From positions 1-38,421 of the forward strand of contig DXWV01000052.1 of assembly GCA_019416685.1 (NCBI GenBank): 38,421 nt of DNA. Reading direction: 5' to 3'. Below the pieces are notes generated by a model. That model had not been told where the DNA came from and searched no databases. It worked only from the letters and a program-made list of their open reading frames with translations. The stretch is from Bacteroides sp. (lineage in GTDB: Bacteria > Bacteroidota > Bacteroidia > Bacteroidales > Bacteroidaceae). The position numbers and the translations under genes are program-made. This document shows positions 17,068 to 25,498 of the stretch, piece after piece; positions within the stretch are counted from its first letter, which is position 1, and each line of letters opens with the position of its first letter.

Positions 17068-18096
17068 TTACTTCTTATTAGAGAACAGATGAATGTTCTT
17101 AAACAACGGGTTCTTACGTTCCAGTATCAACATCTCGGCTAATAATAAAAGCAAAATAATCCATGCAATGGCTTGGAACTGCTCGTTGAATTCTGTATAT
17201 ACCTTGGATTCAACATCAGATTTCGCCATTTTATTAATTTCTTGGTTAATAGCTTTTTGAGCAGAATTTGAATTATCAACACGTACATATATACCCTTAC
17301 CATCTTTAGCGATTTCCTGACACATAGCTTCATTAAGTCGAGTAACCACTACATTTCCATCCCGATCCCGACGAAAATCGTTTGTTCCCTCAACGGGAAT
17401 CGGAGCCCCATCAGGAAGTCCTATTCCTAATACACTCACTTGAATTCCTTTTTCAGCCGCAGCCTTAGCTGCTTCCACAGCTCCTCCTTCATGATTCTCA
17501 CCATCAGTAATGACAATAATAGCACGTCCTACTCCTTCTTGCGGAGTAAAACTACGTGTTGCAAGATTAATAGCAGCTCCGATGGCAGTTCCCTGTTTAG
17601 AGATCAGTGAAGGGTTAATAGATTCCAGAAACATTTTAGCAGAAATATAATCACTTGTGATCGGAAGTTGGGTAAAAGCATCACCTGCAAATACAATCAT
17701 GCCTACCTTATCATTTTCCATTTCATCGACTAATCTGGATATAAGACGCTTGGCTCTTTCCAAACGGTTTGGTTGAACATCCTGCGCCAACATAGAGTTA
17801 GAGATATCAAGTGCAATTATTACCTCTACTCCTTTACGTTTCACTGTTTCCAGTTTTGAACCAAATTGTGGACGTGCCAACAATACAGCAAACAATCCGA
17901 TTGCAGCAAAAATCAACCAAAATTTCACATCCGGACGATATTTGGAAACGTCAGGCATAAGTTGTGCCATCAATACCGGATCACCAAAACGACGAATAGC
18001 TTTTCGCTTTCTGTAATTAGAATACAGATAGAAAACAGCTAATAGCGGTAATAGCAACAACAGATATAAATATGCAGGTTCTTCAAATCGAAACAT
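17068..18096 (-). CDS. batB: BatB, VWA-domain membrane protein
   Basis: This 342-residue protein has two N-terminal membrane helices (8-26 and 58-75), a von Willebrand A domain with an intact MIDAS (DISNS at 97-101, the Thr in the GTAIG segment and TDGEN), and a C-terminal helix at about 308-325. The metal-binding VWA domain between membrane helices is probably periplasmic and binds partner proteins. The paralogue batA is immediately upstream. The first spacer repeat of the operon lies just ahead of this gene (18111-18135). Confidence 0.94.
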   Translation of the reverse strand: MFRFEEPAYLYLLLLLPLLAVFYLYSNYRKRKAIRRFGDPVLMAQLMPDVSKYRPDVKFWLIFAAIGLFAVLLARPQFGSKLETVKRKGVEVIIALDISNSMLAQDVQPNRLERAKRLISRLVDEMENDKVGMIVFAGDAFTQLPITSDYISAKMFLESINPSLISKQGTAIGAAINLATRSFTPQEGVGRAIIVITDGENHEGGAVEAAKAAAEKGIQVSVLGIGLPDGAPIPVEGTNDFRRDRDGNVVVTRLNEAMCQEIAKDGKGIYVRVDNSNSAQKAINQEINKMAKSDVESKVYTEFNEQFQAIAWIILLLLLAEMLILERKNPLFKNIHLFSNKK

Positions 18097-18110
18097 CTTT
18101 CTATTTAAAT

Positions 18111-18135
18111 TTTACGATTTACAATTTACGATTGA
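18111..18135. repeat. Heptamer-like spacer repeat between batA and batB
   Basis: The plus strand reads TTTACGA, TTTACAA, TTTACGA, TTGA in direct succession, a degenerate 7-bp tandem repeat. It fills most of the 52-bp spacer and covers the region before the batB start. Confidence 0.7.
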
Positions 18136-18148
18136 AATCACATTTATA

Positions 18149-19132
18149 CTATGGAATCTTCTTAAGAATTGAGTTACGCAACAGTACCTCAAGCAATATA
18201 CAAAGAAAAGCTGCTAAGGCAAACCAGCGATATTCTTCCTGGCGCTTGCTATATTCTTTAACACTCAACTTTGTTTTTTCCAGTTTATCAATTTCTTCAT
18301 AAACCTCTTTCAGTTTTGAATTACTGGTAGCCCGGAAATAATTTCCGTCTGTTGTACCTGCAATCTCAGTCAATGTCTTTTCGTCAATTTCAACAGGTAT
18401 ATTTACATACTGCACGGAATTTCCTATCGGATACGGATAAGGAGCCATGCCATTTGTACCGACACCAATTGTATATACGCGAATACCAAAACTCTTAGCT
18501 ATCTCAGCAGCAGTTAAAGGAGAAATATCTCCTTTATTATTCGTACCGTCAGTTAACAAAATAATAACCTTTGATTTAGCTTTACTATCTTTCAAACGCG
18601 TTACTGCATTAGCAATACCCATACCTATAGCTGTCCCGTCTGTCACAATACCACATTTAATGCTTTGAAACAAGTTGAGCAACACTGCATGATCCACTGT
18701 TAAAGGACACTGCGTAAAACTTTCACCGGCAAATAAAGTCAAGCCAATATTGTCATTCGGACGTCCATTAATGAATTCAGCTGCTACATCCTTAGCAGCT
18801 TCCAACCTATTAGGCTTTAAATCCTCAGCAAGCATACTGGTAGATACGTCAATAGCAAGCATAATATCAATGCCCTCTATCTCGCTATTTTGCCAGTTAT
18901 CCGTAGTTTGAGGCCGGGCAAGTACCAGAATAATCAATATCAATGCTATGATTCGAAGTCCAAATGGTGCATGCAACAAATAGTTTTTATAACTTTTTGG
19001 TGTATGTGCATATACCCGGGCATCCGAAATTTGAAGCGTTGCCTGGCTTTTCTTCCACTTTAAAACATACCATACAATATAAGGTATGAGCAACAGCAGC
19101 AAAAATAAATATTCAATATTGGCAAAAACCAT
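18149..19132 (-). CDS. batA: BatA, VWA-domain membrane protein
   Basis: This 327-residue protein has the same plan as BatB: N-terminal helices (7-25, 58-73), a VWA domain with MIDAS DVSTS (95-99), the Thr in DGTAIG and TDGTNNKGD, and a C-terminal helix near 305-320. It is the first classical bat gene and follows an unnamed membrane protein. In other bacteria VWA proteins next to MoxR ATPases are matured or assembled by the ATPase, so BatA is probably one of its substrates or partners. Confidence 0.94.
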   Translation of the reverse strand: MVFANIEYLFLLLLLIPYIVWYVLKWKKSQATLQISDARVYAHTPKSYKNYLLHAPFGLRIIALILIILVLARPQTTDNWQNSEIEGIDIMLAIDVSTSMLAEDLKPNRLEAAKDVAAEFINGRPNDNIGLTLFAGESFTQCPLTVDHAVLLNLFQSIKCGIVTDGTAIGMGIANAVTRLKDSKAKSKVIILLTDGTNNKGDISPLTAAEIAKSFGIRVYTIGVGTNGMAPYPYPIGNSVQYVNIPVEIDEKTLTEIAGTTDGNYFRATSNSKLKEVYEEIDKLEKTKLSVKEYSKRQEEYRWFALAAFLCILLEVLLRNSILKKIP

Positions 19133-19136
19133 TCTA

Positions 19137-19170
19137 TTTACGATTTTACAATTTACTATTCACGATTGAG
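19137..19170. repeat. Heptamer-like spacer repeat upstream of batA
   Basis: The plus strand carries TTTACGAT, TTTACAA, TTTACTA, TTCACGA, TTGAG. It is clearly related to the repeat at 18111-18135 and fills most of the 48-bp spacer before batA. Confidence 0.7.
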
Positions 19171-19180
19171 AAATACTCCC

Positions 19181-20254
19181 TTAAGCAAAGAGATTATAAA
19201 GTTGCGTTCCAATATATACAAAAGTTGCTACAAGAGCTACTGATAATAAAACAATGCCACAAATAAGCAATATCTTAGCACGCAATGAACGTTTTTCTAT
19301 AATCGTAATCTCCGTTGGTTGCGGCTTCTGGTTCTCCTCTTCAGGCTGCTTAGTTTCATTAATAAAATCAATAGCATTAATCAGATTGGCATCATTCTCA
19401 TTCATTTGAGGATCATGCTTAGCAAACTTTACTAAATCCGCTGTTTGGAAGAGCTCCTTCAAATCTGCAATAGCTTCTTTATCATTTATTTCCATCAGAT
19501 TATCAATGATTTCCGAAGAAGTCATCTCTAACGCATTGAAACCAAAACGATCTTTTATATAAGTACGAAGAGTATCTGTAAGTTCCGTATAATATTCCTT
19601 CGGAAGTCCTTTTTGCCATACCTTCTCATTCTTAATACGTTCAATTTCTTTCATTGCAGCCTGATGTGGAGGCAATTTGGGTTCTACTTTCACCTTACGT
19701 ATAATTGGCTTATTATCACGAATACGTATGATAAAATAAATAAGCAAAGCAAGCAGAGGTAATGCAAGGAATGAACATCCGATTAGTCCATACCAATCTT
19801 CCCAAACAAAAGGAGCTTTCATTACGGCTTTCTGCCCAAAGAATTGATCCGGATGCAAGGTATCCACTGGCATTGAGTACACTTTCAATGCTAAGGCCTT
19901 CGACTTATACTCTTTATTATCAACCGTCACCACCATTGGAGGTAAATAGTAAAGAGCAGAATCAAAAGATGTTACAGTATATTCCTGTGTGATCAACAAT
20001 CGCTGACGATCATTCAAGAATTGTGTATCCGGTTTAGCAGTTTCCACAATTTCCACTCCGCGTACTATTGTATCAGTATAAGCAGGCAGAACAGCTCGCT
20101 GCTTTGCATCCATTGCCACCTGTAATTGTATCTTTGCCTGTTCTCCAATGAGAATCTGCAAAGAATCTATTTTAGCTTCAACAGTAACAGACTGTGCAAC
20201 AGCCCTACCAGATAACAAAAACAACAGTATTATTAGAAAACTATTTCTATTCAT
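19181..20254 (-). CDS. Membrane protein of the Bat operon, unnamed
   Basis: The preferred start at 20254 gives 357 residues and begins MNRNSFLIILLFLL, a signal peptide ending AVAQ (18-21). An ORF start nine codons earlier would overlap the DUF58 stop and precede the signal peptide, so it is unlikely. A beta-rich periplasmic domain (22-150) is followed by a membrane helix (155-177), a cytoplasmic region of about 150 residues rich in acidic and lysine residues, and a C-terminal helix near 330-352. It occupies the slot where many MoxR-Bat operons carry a DUF4381-type protein. I do not recognise specific motifs. It is probably an assembly partner of the VWA proteins. Confidence 0.8.
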   Translation of the reverse strand: MNRNSFLIILLFLLSGRAVAQSVTVEAKIDSLQILIGEQAKIQLQVAMDAKQRAVLPAYTDTIVRGVEIVETAKPDTQFLNDRQRLLITQEYTVTSFDSALYYLPPMVVTVDNKEYKSKALALKVYSMPVDTLHPDQFFGQKAVMKAPFVWEDWYGLIGCSFLALPLLALLIYFIIRIRDNKPIIRKVKVEPKLPPHQAAMKEIERIKNEKVWQKGLPKEYYTELTDTLRTYIKDRFGFNALEMTSSEIIDNLMEINDKEAIADLKELFQTADLVKFAKHDPQMNENDANLINAIDFINETKQPEEENQKPQPTEITIIEKRSLRAKILLICGIVLLSVALVATFVYIGTQLYNLFA

Positions 20255-20264
20255 TGTCTTTCCG

Positions 20265-21134
20265 TTAATTTCGTTTGGCAAACAAGTTCAACAACGCCTT
20301 TACATAGTCCTGATCTGTACGTACCGATACTGAATCTACATTACTTTTTGTAAAGATGTCACTCAGTTCATCCTGTTTACTTACCCACCAATTGTGATGT
20401 GCCTGACGAACTGCTTTCGACGAAGTATCAATCCATTGTTCATGTCCGGTTTCGGCATCTTTAATTTTCATCAATCCTATTGGCGGAAGTTCAGCCACAC
20501 GCCTATCGTAAACCTGAACGGCTACTACATCATGCTTCCGGTTGGCAATCGTCATGGCATTCTTGAAATTTTCCTGATCAATAAAATCAGATAAAATAAA
20601 AGCTGTACAACGCCTTTTCATTACATTCGTCAAGTACTCCAGTGCTAACCGAATATTTGTACGACGACTTTCAGGTTTAAAATCAATTAATTCACGAATT
20701 ATATAAAGAATATGTTTACGTCCTTTCTTAGGAGGAATGAACTTCTCTATTCGATCAGAGAAAAAGATTACACCAATTTTATCATTGTTCTGAATAGCCG
20801 AAAATGCCAACGTTGCAGCAATCTCAGTTACCATATCTTTCTTCATCTGCTTAACAGTACCAAATTCCAAACTACCGGAAACATCAACCATCAACATCAC
20901 TGTCAGTTCGCGTTCTTCTTCAAACACCTTAATATAGGGTTTATTAAAACGCGCAGTCACATTCCAGTCGATATCACGAATATCATCACCAAACTGATAC
21001 TCACGCACCTCTGAAAATGCCATACCCCTACCTTTGAAGGCCGAATGATACTGACCTGCAAAAATATTGTTAGACAATCCACGCGTCTTTATTTCGATCT
21101 GACGGACCTTTTTTAATATTTCACTTGTTTCCAT
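20265..21134 (-). CDS. DUF58 domain protein of the MoxR-Bat operon
   Basis: This 289-residue protein has the DUF58 signature GDDIRDIDWNVTARF (49-63) followed by EEER (72-75), and a VWA-like fold beginning VDVSGS (83-88). There is no signal peptide or membrane helix, so it is cytosolic. DUF58 genes regularly follow moxR and are thought to be adaptors between the ATPase and the VWA membrane proteins. It ends 10 bp before the next gene. The biochemical role is not established. Confidence 0.92.
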   Translation of the reverse strand: METSEILKKVRQIEIKTRGLSNNIFAGQYHSAFKGRGMAFSEVREYQFGDDIRDIDWNVTARFNKPYIKVFEEERELTVMLMVDVSGSLEFGTVKQMKKDMVTEIAATLAFSAIQNNDKIGVIFFSDRIEKFIPPKKGRKHILYIIRELIDFKPESRRTNIRLALEYLTNVMKRRCTAFILSDFIDQENFKNAMTIANRKHDVVAVQVYDRRVAELPPIGLMKIKDAETGHEQWIDTSSKAVRQAHHNWWVSKQDELSDIFTKSNVDSVSVRTDQDYVKALLNLFAKRN

Positions 21135-21140
21135 CTGTTT

Positions 21141-21170
21141 AATTGAAAATTGAGATTTGAAAATCGAGAA
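21141..21170. repeat. AT-rich spacer repeat between moxR and the DUF58 gene
   Basis: The plus strand reads AATTGAAA, ATTGAGA, TTTGAAA, ATCGAGAA, a degenerate 7-8 bp tandem of (A)ATTGAAA. It is similar in style but not in sequence to the two repeats in front of batA and batB. Confidence 0.6.
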
Positions 21171-21191
21171 TTATTCATCACTCAATCAAAG

Positions 21192-22187
21192 TTAAGGCAC
21201 TTCAACTTTATTCAATATCTTACTGATAATTTCATCCGAAGTTATATTGCTGGCTTCTGCCTCATACGTCAAACCAATACGATGACGAAGTACATCATGA
21301 GCTACAGCACGCACATCTTCCGGTATTACATATCCACGTCGTTTAATAAACGCATATGTACGGGCAGCCAACGCAAGATTAATAGAAGCACGGGGAGAGC
21401 CACCAAATCCAATCATATCTTTCAACTCCTTCAAGTCATATTTATCAGGATAACGTGTCGCAAATACAATATCTACAATATAACGTTCTATTTTCTCATC
21501 CAAATAAACCTGACGAACCACTTTGCGAGCCTCAAGAATTTCATCTGCCTTAAGGATAGGCTTTACATTAAATTTCTCACCACTAATATTCTGACGAATA
21601 ATCAATTTCTCTTCTTCCAATTTCGGATAATCAATGACTACCTTTAACATGAAACGGTCTACCTGTGCTTCCGGCAACGGATAAGTACCTTCCTGCTCAA
21701 TCGGATTCTGAGTAGCTAATACTAAGAAAGGTTCCGGCAAAAGAAAAGTTTGTTTACCAATAGTCACCTGGCGTTCCTGCATCGCTTCAAGTAAAGCACT
21801 CTGTACTTTAGCCGGTGCACGGTTTATTTCATCAGCCAATACAAAATTAGCAAAAACAGGACCTTTTTTTACCTGAAATGATTCATCTTTCTGACTGTAA
21901 ACCATTGTACCAATAACGTCAGCAGGCAATAAGTCGGGAGTGAACTGTACACGACTATATTGTGCATCAATCAATGATGCCAACGTTTTGATTGCTAATG
22001 TCTTTGCCAAACCAGGCACACCTTCCAACAGTACATGTCCGTCAGAAAGAAGTCCAATAAGCAGTGACTCTACCAAATGTTTCTGACCAACAATAATCTG
22101 GTCCATGCCTGTTGTAAGATTGGTAACGAAAGCACTTTGTCTTTCAATCCGCTCATTCAGTTCGCGGATATCAATTGATTCAGCCAT
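21192..22187 (-). CDS. MoxR family AAA+ ATPase
   Basis: This 331-residue cytosolic ATPase has Walker A GVPGLAKT (56-63), Walker B FVLADE (115-120) followed by INRAPAKVQSALLEAM, sensor 1 at about 150-155 (LATQNP) and an arginine finger region QVDRF. The family acts as a chaperone that matures or assembles VWA-containing partners. It is the first gene of the eight-gene operon with a good promoter 81-112 bp upstream and a leader hairpin. Confidence 0.95.
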   Translation of the reverse strand: MAESIDIRELNERIERQSAFVTNLTTGMDQIIVGQKHLVESLLIGLLSDGHVLLEGVPGLAKTLAIKTLASLIDAQYSRVQFTPDLLPADVIGTMVYSQKDESFQVKKGPVFANFVLADEINRAPAKVQSALLEAMQERQVTIGKQTFLLPEPFLVLATQNPIEQEGTYPLPEAQVDRFMLKVVIDYPKLEEEKLIIRQNISGEKFNVKPILKADEILEARKVVRQVYLDEKIERYIVDIVFATRYPDKYDLKELKDMIGFGGSPRASINLALAARTYAFIKRRGYVIPEDVRAVAHDVLRHRIGLTYEAEASNITSDEIISKILNKVEVP

Positions 22188-22230
22188 AAATACTTAATAT
22201 TTTATTGTTTAATTACCACAAATAATAAAT

Positions 22231-22254
22231 AAGCCTCTTGTTCGTGTAAGGCTT
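22231..22254 (-). other. Leader hairpin of the bat operon
   Basis: AAGCCT (22231-22236) pairs with AGGCTT (22249-22254) with a 12-base loop, inside the predicted 5' leader of moxR. In the transcript sense it is followed by ATTTATTATTT, not a clear T run, so it is probably not a terminator. Confidence 0.35.
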
Positions 22255-22267
22255 TTTAATTCGATTC

Positions 22268-22299
22268 CAAAAGTACGCCATAAAATTAACCATTGCAAC
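22268..22299 (-). promoter_or_regulatory. Promoter of the moxR-bat operon
   Basis: A perfect -7 box TACTTTTG (22275 to 22268) lies 20 bp downstream of GTTG (22299 to 22296), a 3-of-4 match to TTTG. The leader would be about 74 bases. Confidence 0.72.
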
Positions 22300-22308
22300 T
22301 AATTTTTA

Positions 22309-22378
22309 TTAAAAAACAATGCGAAACCTTTAGATTAAGGTACTTTTATATGGTTTAGCAGTTCCATAACATTTCGCA
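22309..22378 (-). ncRNA. Candidate structured small RNA or leader element
   Basis: The sequence folds into a three-way junction: outer stem TGCGAA/TTCGCA (22320-22325 with 22373-22378), and two inner hairpins, ACCTT/AAGGT (22326-22330 with 22337-22341) and TATGG/CCATA (22349-22353 with 22364-22368). On the minus strand the outer stem is followed by ATTG and six T. No protein frame explains it, and no clean promoter was found. The structure is read by eye and could be chance. Confidence 0.3.
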
Positions 22379-22390
22379 CCTATACAAAGA

Positions 22391-22432
22391 ACTCCGCCTG
22401 AATGAAACAAACATGTATTCATTCAGGCGAAG
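22391..22432 (-). terminator. Terminator of the HU-LysM gene
   Basis: A perfect 12-bp stem CGCCTGAATGAA (22395-22406) with TTCATTCAGGCG (22418-22429) extends to ACT/AGT past one mismatch. A T-rich stretch follows on the minus strand. Confidence 0.8.
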
Positions 22433-22448
22433 TAAAAAGTCCGGGTTA

Positions 22449-23840
22449 TTATTTCCTAACTAATTCGGGAATCTTAATCGTAGTTCCATACGGTACATTA
22501 TCGGGATTTTTGATAACTCCCGGATTGTATTTTACGATGTATGGCCACAAAGCTTTAGTTCCATAAAAGCGTAAAGCGACTCTTGTTAATGTTTCCCCTT
22601 CTTTGATAGTATATGTAGTTTTAGTTCCCGTTATAATATAACTAACAGAATCCGGCTTGAAAGGAACAGACTTAGCTGTTGTCGATTTACCTGCATCTTT
22701 CTTCACTGTTTCCGGTTCTTTTTTAGATACAGGAACAGCCACCGGAATTTCTTCTTTCACAGGAGAAACAACTTCAGCAACCGTATCTTCTCTGATTATT
22801 GTATCTTGAAGAATAACCGGTTCCGAAGTAGGCTGAACAGCCTTTTCCATTTCCTTCACTTTTTCAATTCTGTCTACAGAGTCAAAAAGATCAGGATAAT
22901 AGATGAAAAGCAAAGCTCCTCCACAAAGCAATAATACAATAACGATGATCGCAATAAGATAAGGTACCGGAGACTTTTCTGATTTCACCTGCTTGGGTTT
23001 ACTTTTTCTTTTAACCGGCACTTCATTCGTCACTGTTGAAACAGCCAATTCCCGAGCTATTATTTCTTCTGCAGACAACTTTGGAGCTATTGACTGAGAA
23101 TTCTCTGGATCAGTTGTTTTTTCCTTATCCAATTGAGAGGGTTGATTTACAGAAGGAGCAGCTTCTTTCTCCATAATAATATCGTCTGAAACTCCTTTTT
23201 CACCAACTATTATTTCATTTTTCATCTCTTCTACTTTCGGTACTACAACTTCAGTAACTGCTGTATCTTCCTCAGTAGCAACTTCATCTACCATATCTTG
23301 TCCTTCTGTCGCCACTGAAGTATTTTCCACAGCAGAAACTTCTTGCTCCTTTTCCTCTATCGAAGACTTTTCTTCTTCAACTATTTCCTCGGCACTCTCT
23401 ACTTCCTCGATGCTTTCTTCAGAATTCACTCTTCCCACACTCTGTGATACAGATTCCTCTTCTATCAATTCCCCATCATCATCCGAATCCATTACCGGAG
23501 TATCTTCCAAAACAGTCTTTTCATTCAACACTACCGTTTCAAAATGAGAAAATGGCTTATTAATGATATCACGTAATGAACCATCCGGAATGAAGGAAAC
23601 CTTTGTATAACCTTGTATCTGGAATCGCTCACCCGTATTAACCTTCACACTCTCCCTACTTTCCACATCTACCAGTTTGAAAGTACCAAAGCCTTTGATT
23701 TTCACAGACCTATCTTGTTCAAGAGCCTCTTCTATCAAAAGAAAGAACTCTTTAACAAATTTATCGGCATCTTTTTTATCCATGCCGTATTTCTCAGATA
23801 ATAAGTCTATAAAATTCTGCAGATATAACCTTTCATTCAT
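22449..23840 (-). CDS. HU domain - transmembrane - LysM fusion protein
   Basis: This 463-residue protein has an HU/IHF-type DNA-binding domain (1-95, including KGFGTFKLVDVESRESVKVNTG at 49-70), a long acidic linker rich in E, V and S (100-275), and a basic patch KRKSKPKQVK (277-286) next to a single membrane helix (291-315, YLIAIIVIVLLLCGGALLFI). A periplasmic stretch rich in P, V, E and K follows, and the C-terminus is a LysM domain (408-458, YTIKEGETLTRVALRFYG). The basic side of the helix faces the HU domain, so the predicted topology is cytosolic HU and periplasmic peptidoglycan-binding LysM. Such a protein could link the nucleoid to the cell wall. It follows the HU gene by 12 bp and is probably co-transcribed with it. 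Confidence 0.92.
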   Translation of the reverse strand: MNERLYLQNFIDLLSEKYGMDKKDADKFVKEFFLLIEEALEQDRSVKIKGFGTFKLVDVESRESVKVNTGERFQIQGYTKVSFIPDGSLRDIINKPFSHFETVVLNEKTVLEDTPVMDSDDDGELIEEESVSQSVGRVNSEESIEEVESAEEIVEEEKSSIEEKEQEVSAVENTSVATEGQDMVDEVATEEDTAVTEVVVPKVEEMKNEIIVGEKGVSDDIIMEKEAAPSVNQPSQLDKEKTTDPENSQSIAPKLSAEEIIARELAVSTVTNEVPVKRKSKPKQVKSEKSPVPYLIAIIVIVLLLCGGALLFIYYPDLFDSVDRIEKVKEMEKAVQPTSEPVILQDTIIREDTVAEVVSPVKEEIPVAVPVSKKEPETVKKDAGKSTTAKSVPFKPDSVSYIITGTKTTYTIKEGETLTRVALRFYGTKALWPYIVKYNPGVIKNPDNVPYGTTIKIPELVRK

Positions 23841-23852
23841 GAGAATAGACTT

Positions 23853-24131
23853 TTATTTAAACTTATCTTTTAGTTGGGCACTCGGTCTGTATGTCAGAAC
23901 CAATTTAGGAGGAACAAGCATTCGTTGCTTCGTTGCTGGATTGACTGTAATACGTTCTGCTTTCTTCTTTACTTCAAAAGTCCCAAAACCTTGTATTGTA
24001 ACTATATTTCCCTCTTGCAATTCCTGGGTCATACCCGACAATAAAGAGGATGCCAATTCGGATGTATCCTTAATTGTATATCCTAACCTACGCGATAACT
24101 CTGAAATAAAATCTTTATTATTCAAATCCAA
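23853..24131 (-). CDS. HU family DNA-binding protein
   Basis: This 92-residue protein has the HU fold: N-terminal helices, IQGFGTFEVKKKAERITVNPAT (43-64) containing the beta-arm signature, and a C-terminal tail VLTYRPSAQLKDKFK. It binds DNA non-specifically and bends it. The start is unusual. The frame opens with TTG at 24131 and another TTG at 24125, with no ATG or GTG nearby. It lies 68 bp after rimO and upstream of the HU-LysM fusion. Confidence 0.88.
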   Translation of the reverse strand: MDLNNKDFISELSRRLGYTIKDTSELASSLLSGMTQELQEGNIVTIQGFGTFEVKKKAERITVNPATKQRMLVPPKLVLTYRPSAQLKDKFK

Positions 24132-24137
24132 AAGTTT

Positions 24138-24145
24138 TAAAAGTA
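24138..24145 (-). promoter_or_regulatory. Possible -7 box for the HU pair
   Basis: TACTTTTA (24145 to 24138) has one mismatch to TAnnTTTG and lies only 7 bp before the TTG start, so a transcript from it would have almost no leader. No -33 TTTG is seen at the usual spacing. Confidence 0.35.
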
Positions 24146-24199
24146 CGACGCTATATTAATCATTATTAAGCAAATAAACAAATTCTATAGAAAAATACT

Positions 24200-25498
24200 T
24201 TAAACTATTTTTCCAAAAAGATCAAAATCATCGGAATCAATCACCTCTATCTGATAAAAGTTACCAATCAGAAGCATTTGATCTGCACGATTAATTAAAA
24301 CCTCCGGATCCACTTCCGGAGAATCAAATTCTGTACGTCCAATATAATAATCTCCCTCAATACGATCGATAATTACTTTTAGTTGCTTGCCCACTTTTGC
24401 AGCACTTAACTCGGATGATATCCCTTGCTGGATATCCATCAATTCATCCAAACGAGCCTGCTTTACTTCTTCAGAAATGGAATCTTCATAATGCTCGGCA
24501 GCATAAGTTCCCTCCTCTTCTGAATACGCAAAAGCTCCCATTCTGTCAAAACGCACTTTACGAACGAACTCTTTCAATTCCTCAAAATCAGCCTTCGTTT
24601 CTCCCGGATGCCCTACCATCAAAGTAGTACGCAAATGAATACCAGGAACTTCTTTACGAAACTGTTCTATCAACCGATAAGTATCTTCCTTTGTCACATG
24701 CCGACGCATGCGCCCCAACATATTGTCACTTATATGTTGCAAAGCAATATCCATGTATTTACATACATTATCACGTTCACGCATTACACGAAACAGATCT
24801 GTAGGAAAATGAGCAGGATAAGCATAATGCAGACGAATCCACTCTACCCCAGGAATATCAGAAATACGTTCTATCAATTCCGGAAGCATTTGTTTCTTAT
24901 ACAGGTCAATTCCGTAATAGGTAAGCTCTTGTGCTATTATCTGAAACTCTTTCACCCCCTGAGACACGAGATATTTCACTTCATCCAGTATTTCTTCAAT
25001 CGGGCGCGACACATGGTGCCCTGTTATTATAGGAATAGCGCAATATGAACATTTTCGGTCACACCCTTCCGAGATTTTCAGATAAGCATAATGACCAGGA
25101 GTAGTTAATGTTCGTTCAATATATAATTCATCGTGATAAGCTTTACCCAGATCTTTCAGCAGCTCTTTCCAATTAAACTTTCCATAAAATTTATCAACCT
25201 GGGGAATTTCGATTGCCAGTTCTTTTAAATATCGTTCCGACAAACATCCCATTACGAATAATTTTTCCAGATTCCCTTCTTCTTTCTCCTGAGCAAATTC
25301 AAGAATCATATTAATAGACTCCTCTTTTGCATCACCAATAAAACCACAGGTATTTATTACTACAATTTCTCCTTTAGGTTTCTCAGAATCATGAGTAACG
25401 TTATATCCAGCTTCATTCAGTTGACGCATCAACTGTTCTGAATCTACCAAATTTTTAGAACACCCTAAGGTAATAATATCTATAGTCTTTCTCTTCAT
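24200..25498 (-). CDS. rimO: Ribosomal protein S12 methylthiotransferase RimO
   Basis: This 432-residue radical-SAM enzyme adds a methylthio group to the conserved aspartate of ribosomal protein S12. The UPF0004 domain has cysteines C13 (LGCSKN), C51 and C85 for an auxiliary iron-sulphur cluster. The radical-SAM motif CDRKCSYC has C146, C150 and C153. A TRAM-like domain ends the protein (about 365-430). It starts inside the ftsY stop codon (ATGA overlap), so the two genes are translationally coupled. Confidence 0.96.
   Translation of the reverse strand: MKRKTIDIITLGCSKNLVDSEQLMRQLNEAGYNVTHDSEKPKGEIVVINTCGFIGDAKEESINMILEFAQEKEEGNLEKLFVMGCLSERYLKELAIEIPQVDKFYGKFNWKELLKDLGKAYHDELYIERTLTTPGHYAYLKISEGCDRKCSYCAIPIITGHHVSRPIEEILDEVKYLVSQGVKEFQIIAQELTYYGIDLYKKQMLPELIERISDIPGVEWIRLHYAYPAHFPTDLFRVMRERDNVCKYMDIALQHISDNMLGRMRRHVTKEDTYRLIEQFRKEVPGIHLRTTLMVGHPGETKADFEELKEFVRKVRFDRMGAFAYSEEEGTYAAEHYEDSISEEVKQARLDELMDIQQGISSELSAAKVGKQLKVIIDRIEGDYYIGRTEFDSPEVDPEVLINRADQMLLIGNFYQIEVIDSDDFDLFGKIV

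Noticed and set aside
21150..21647. 165-residue plus-strand frame over moxR
   Set aside because: Its codons mirror the intact MoxR coding sequence and it has no recognisable domain.
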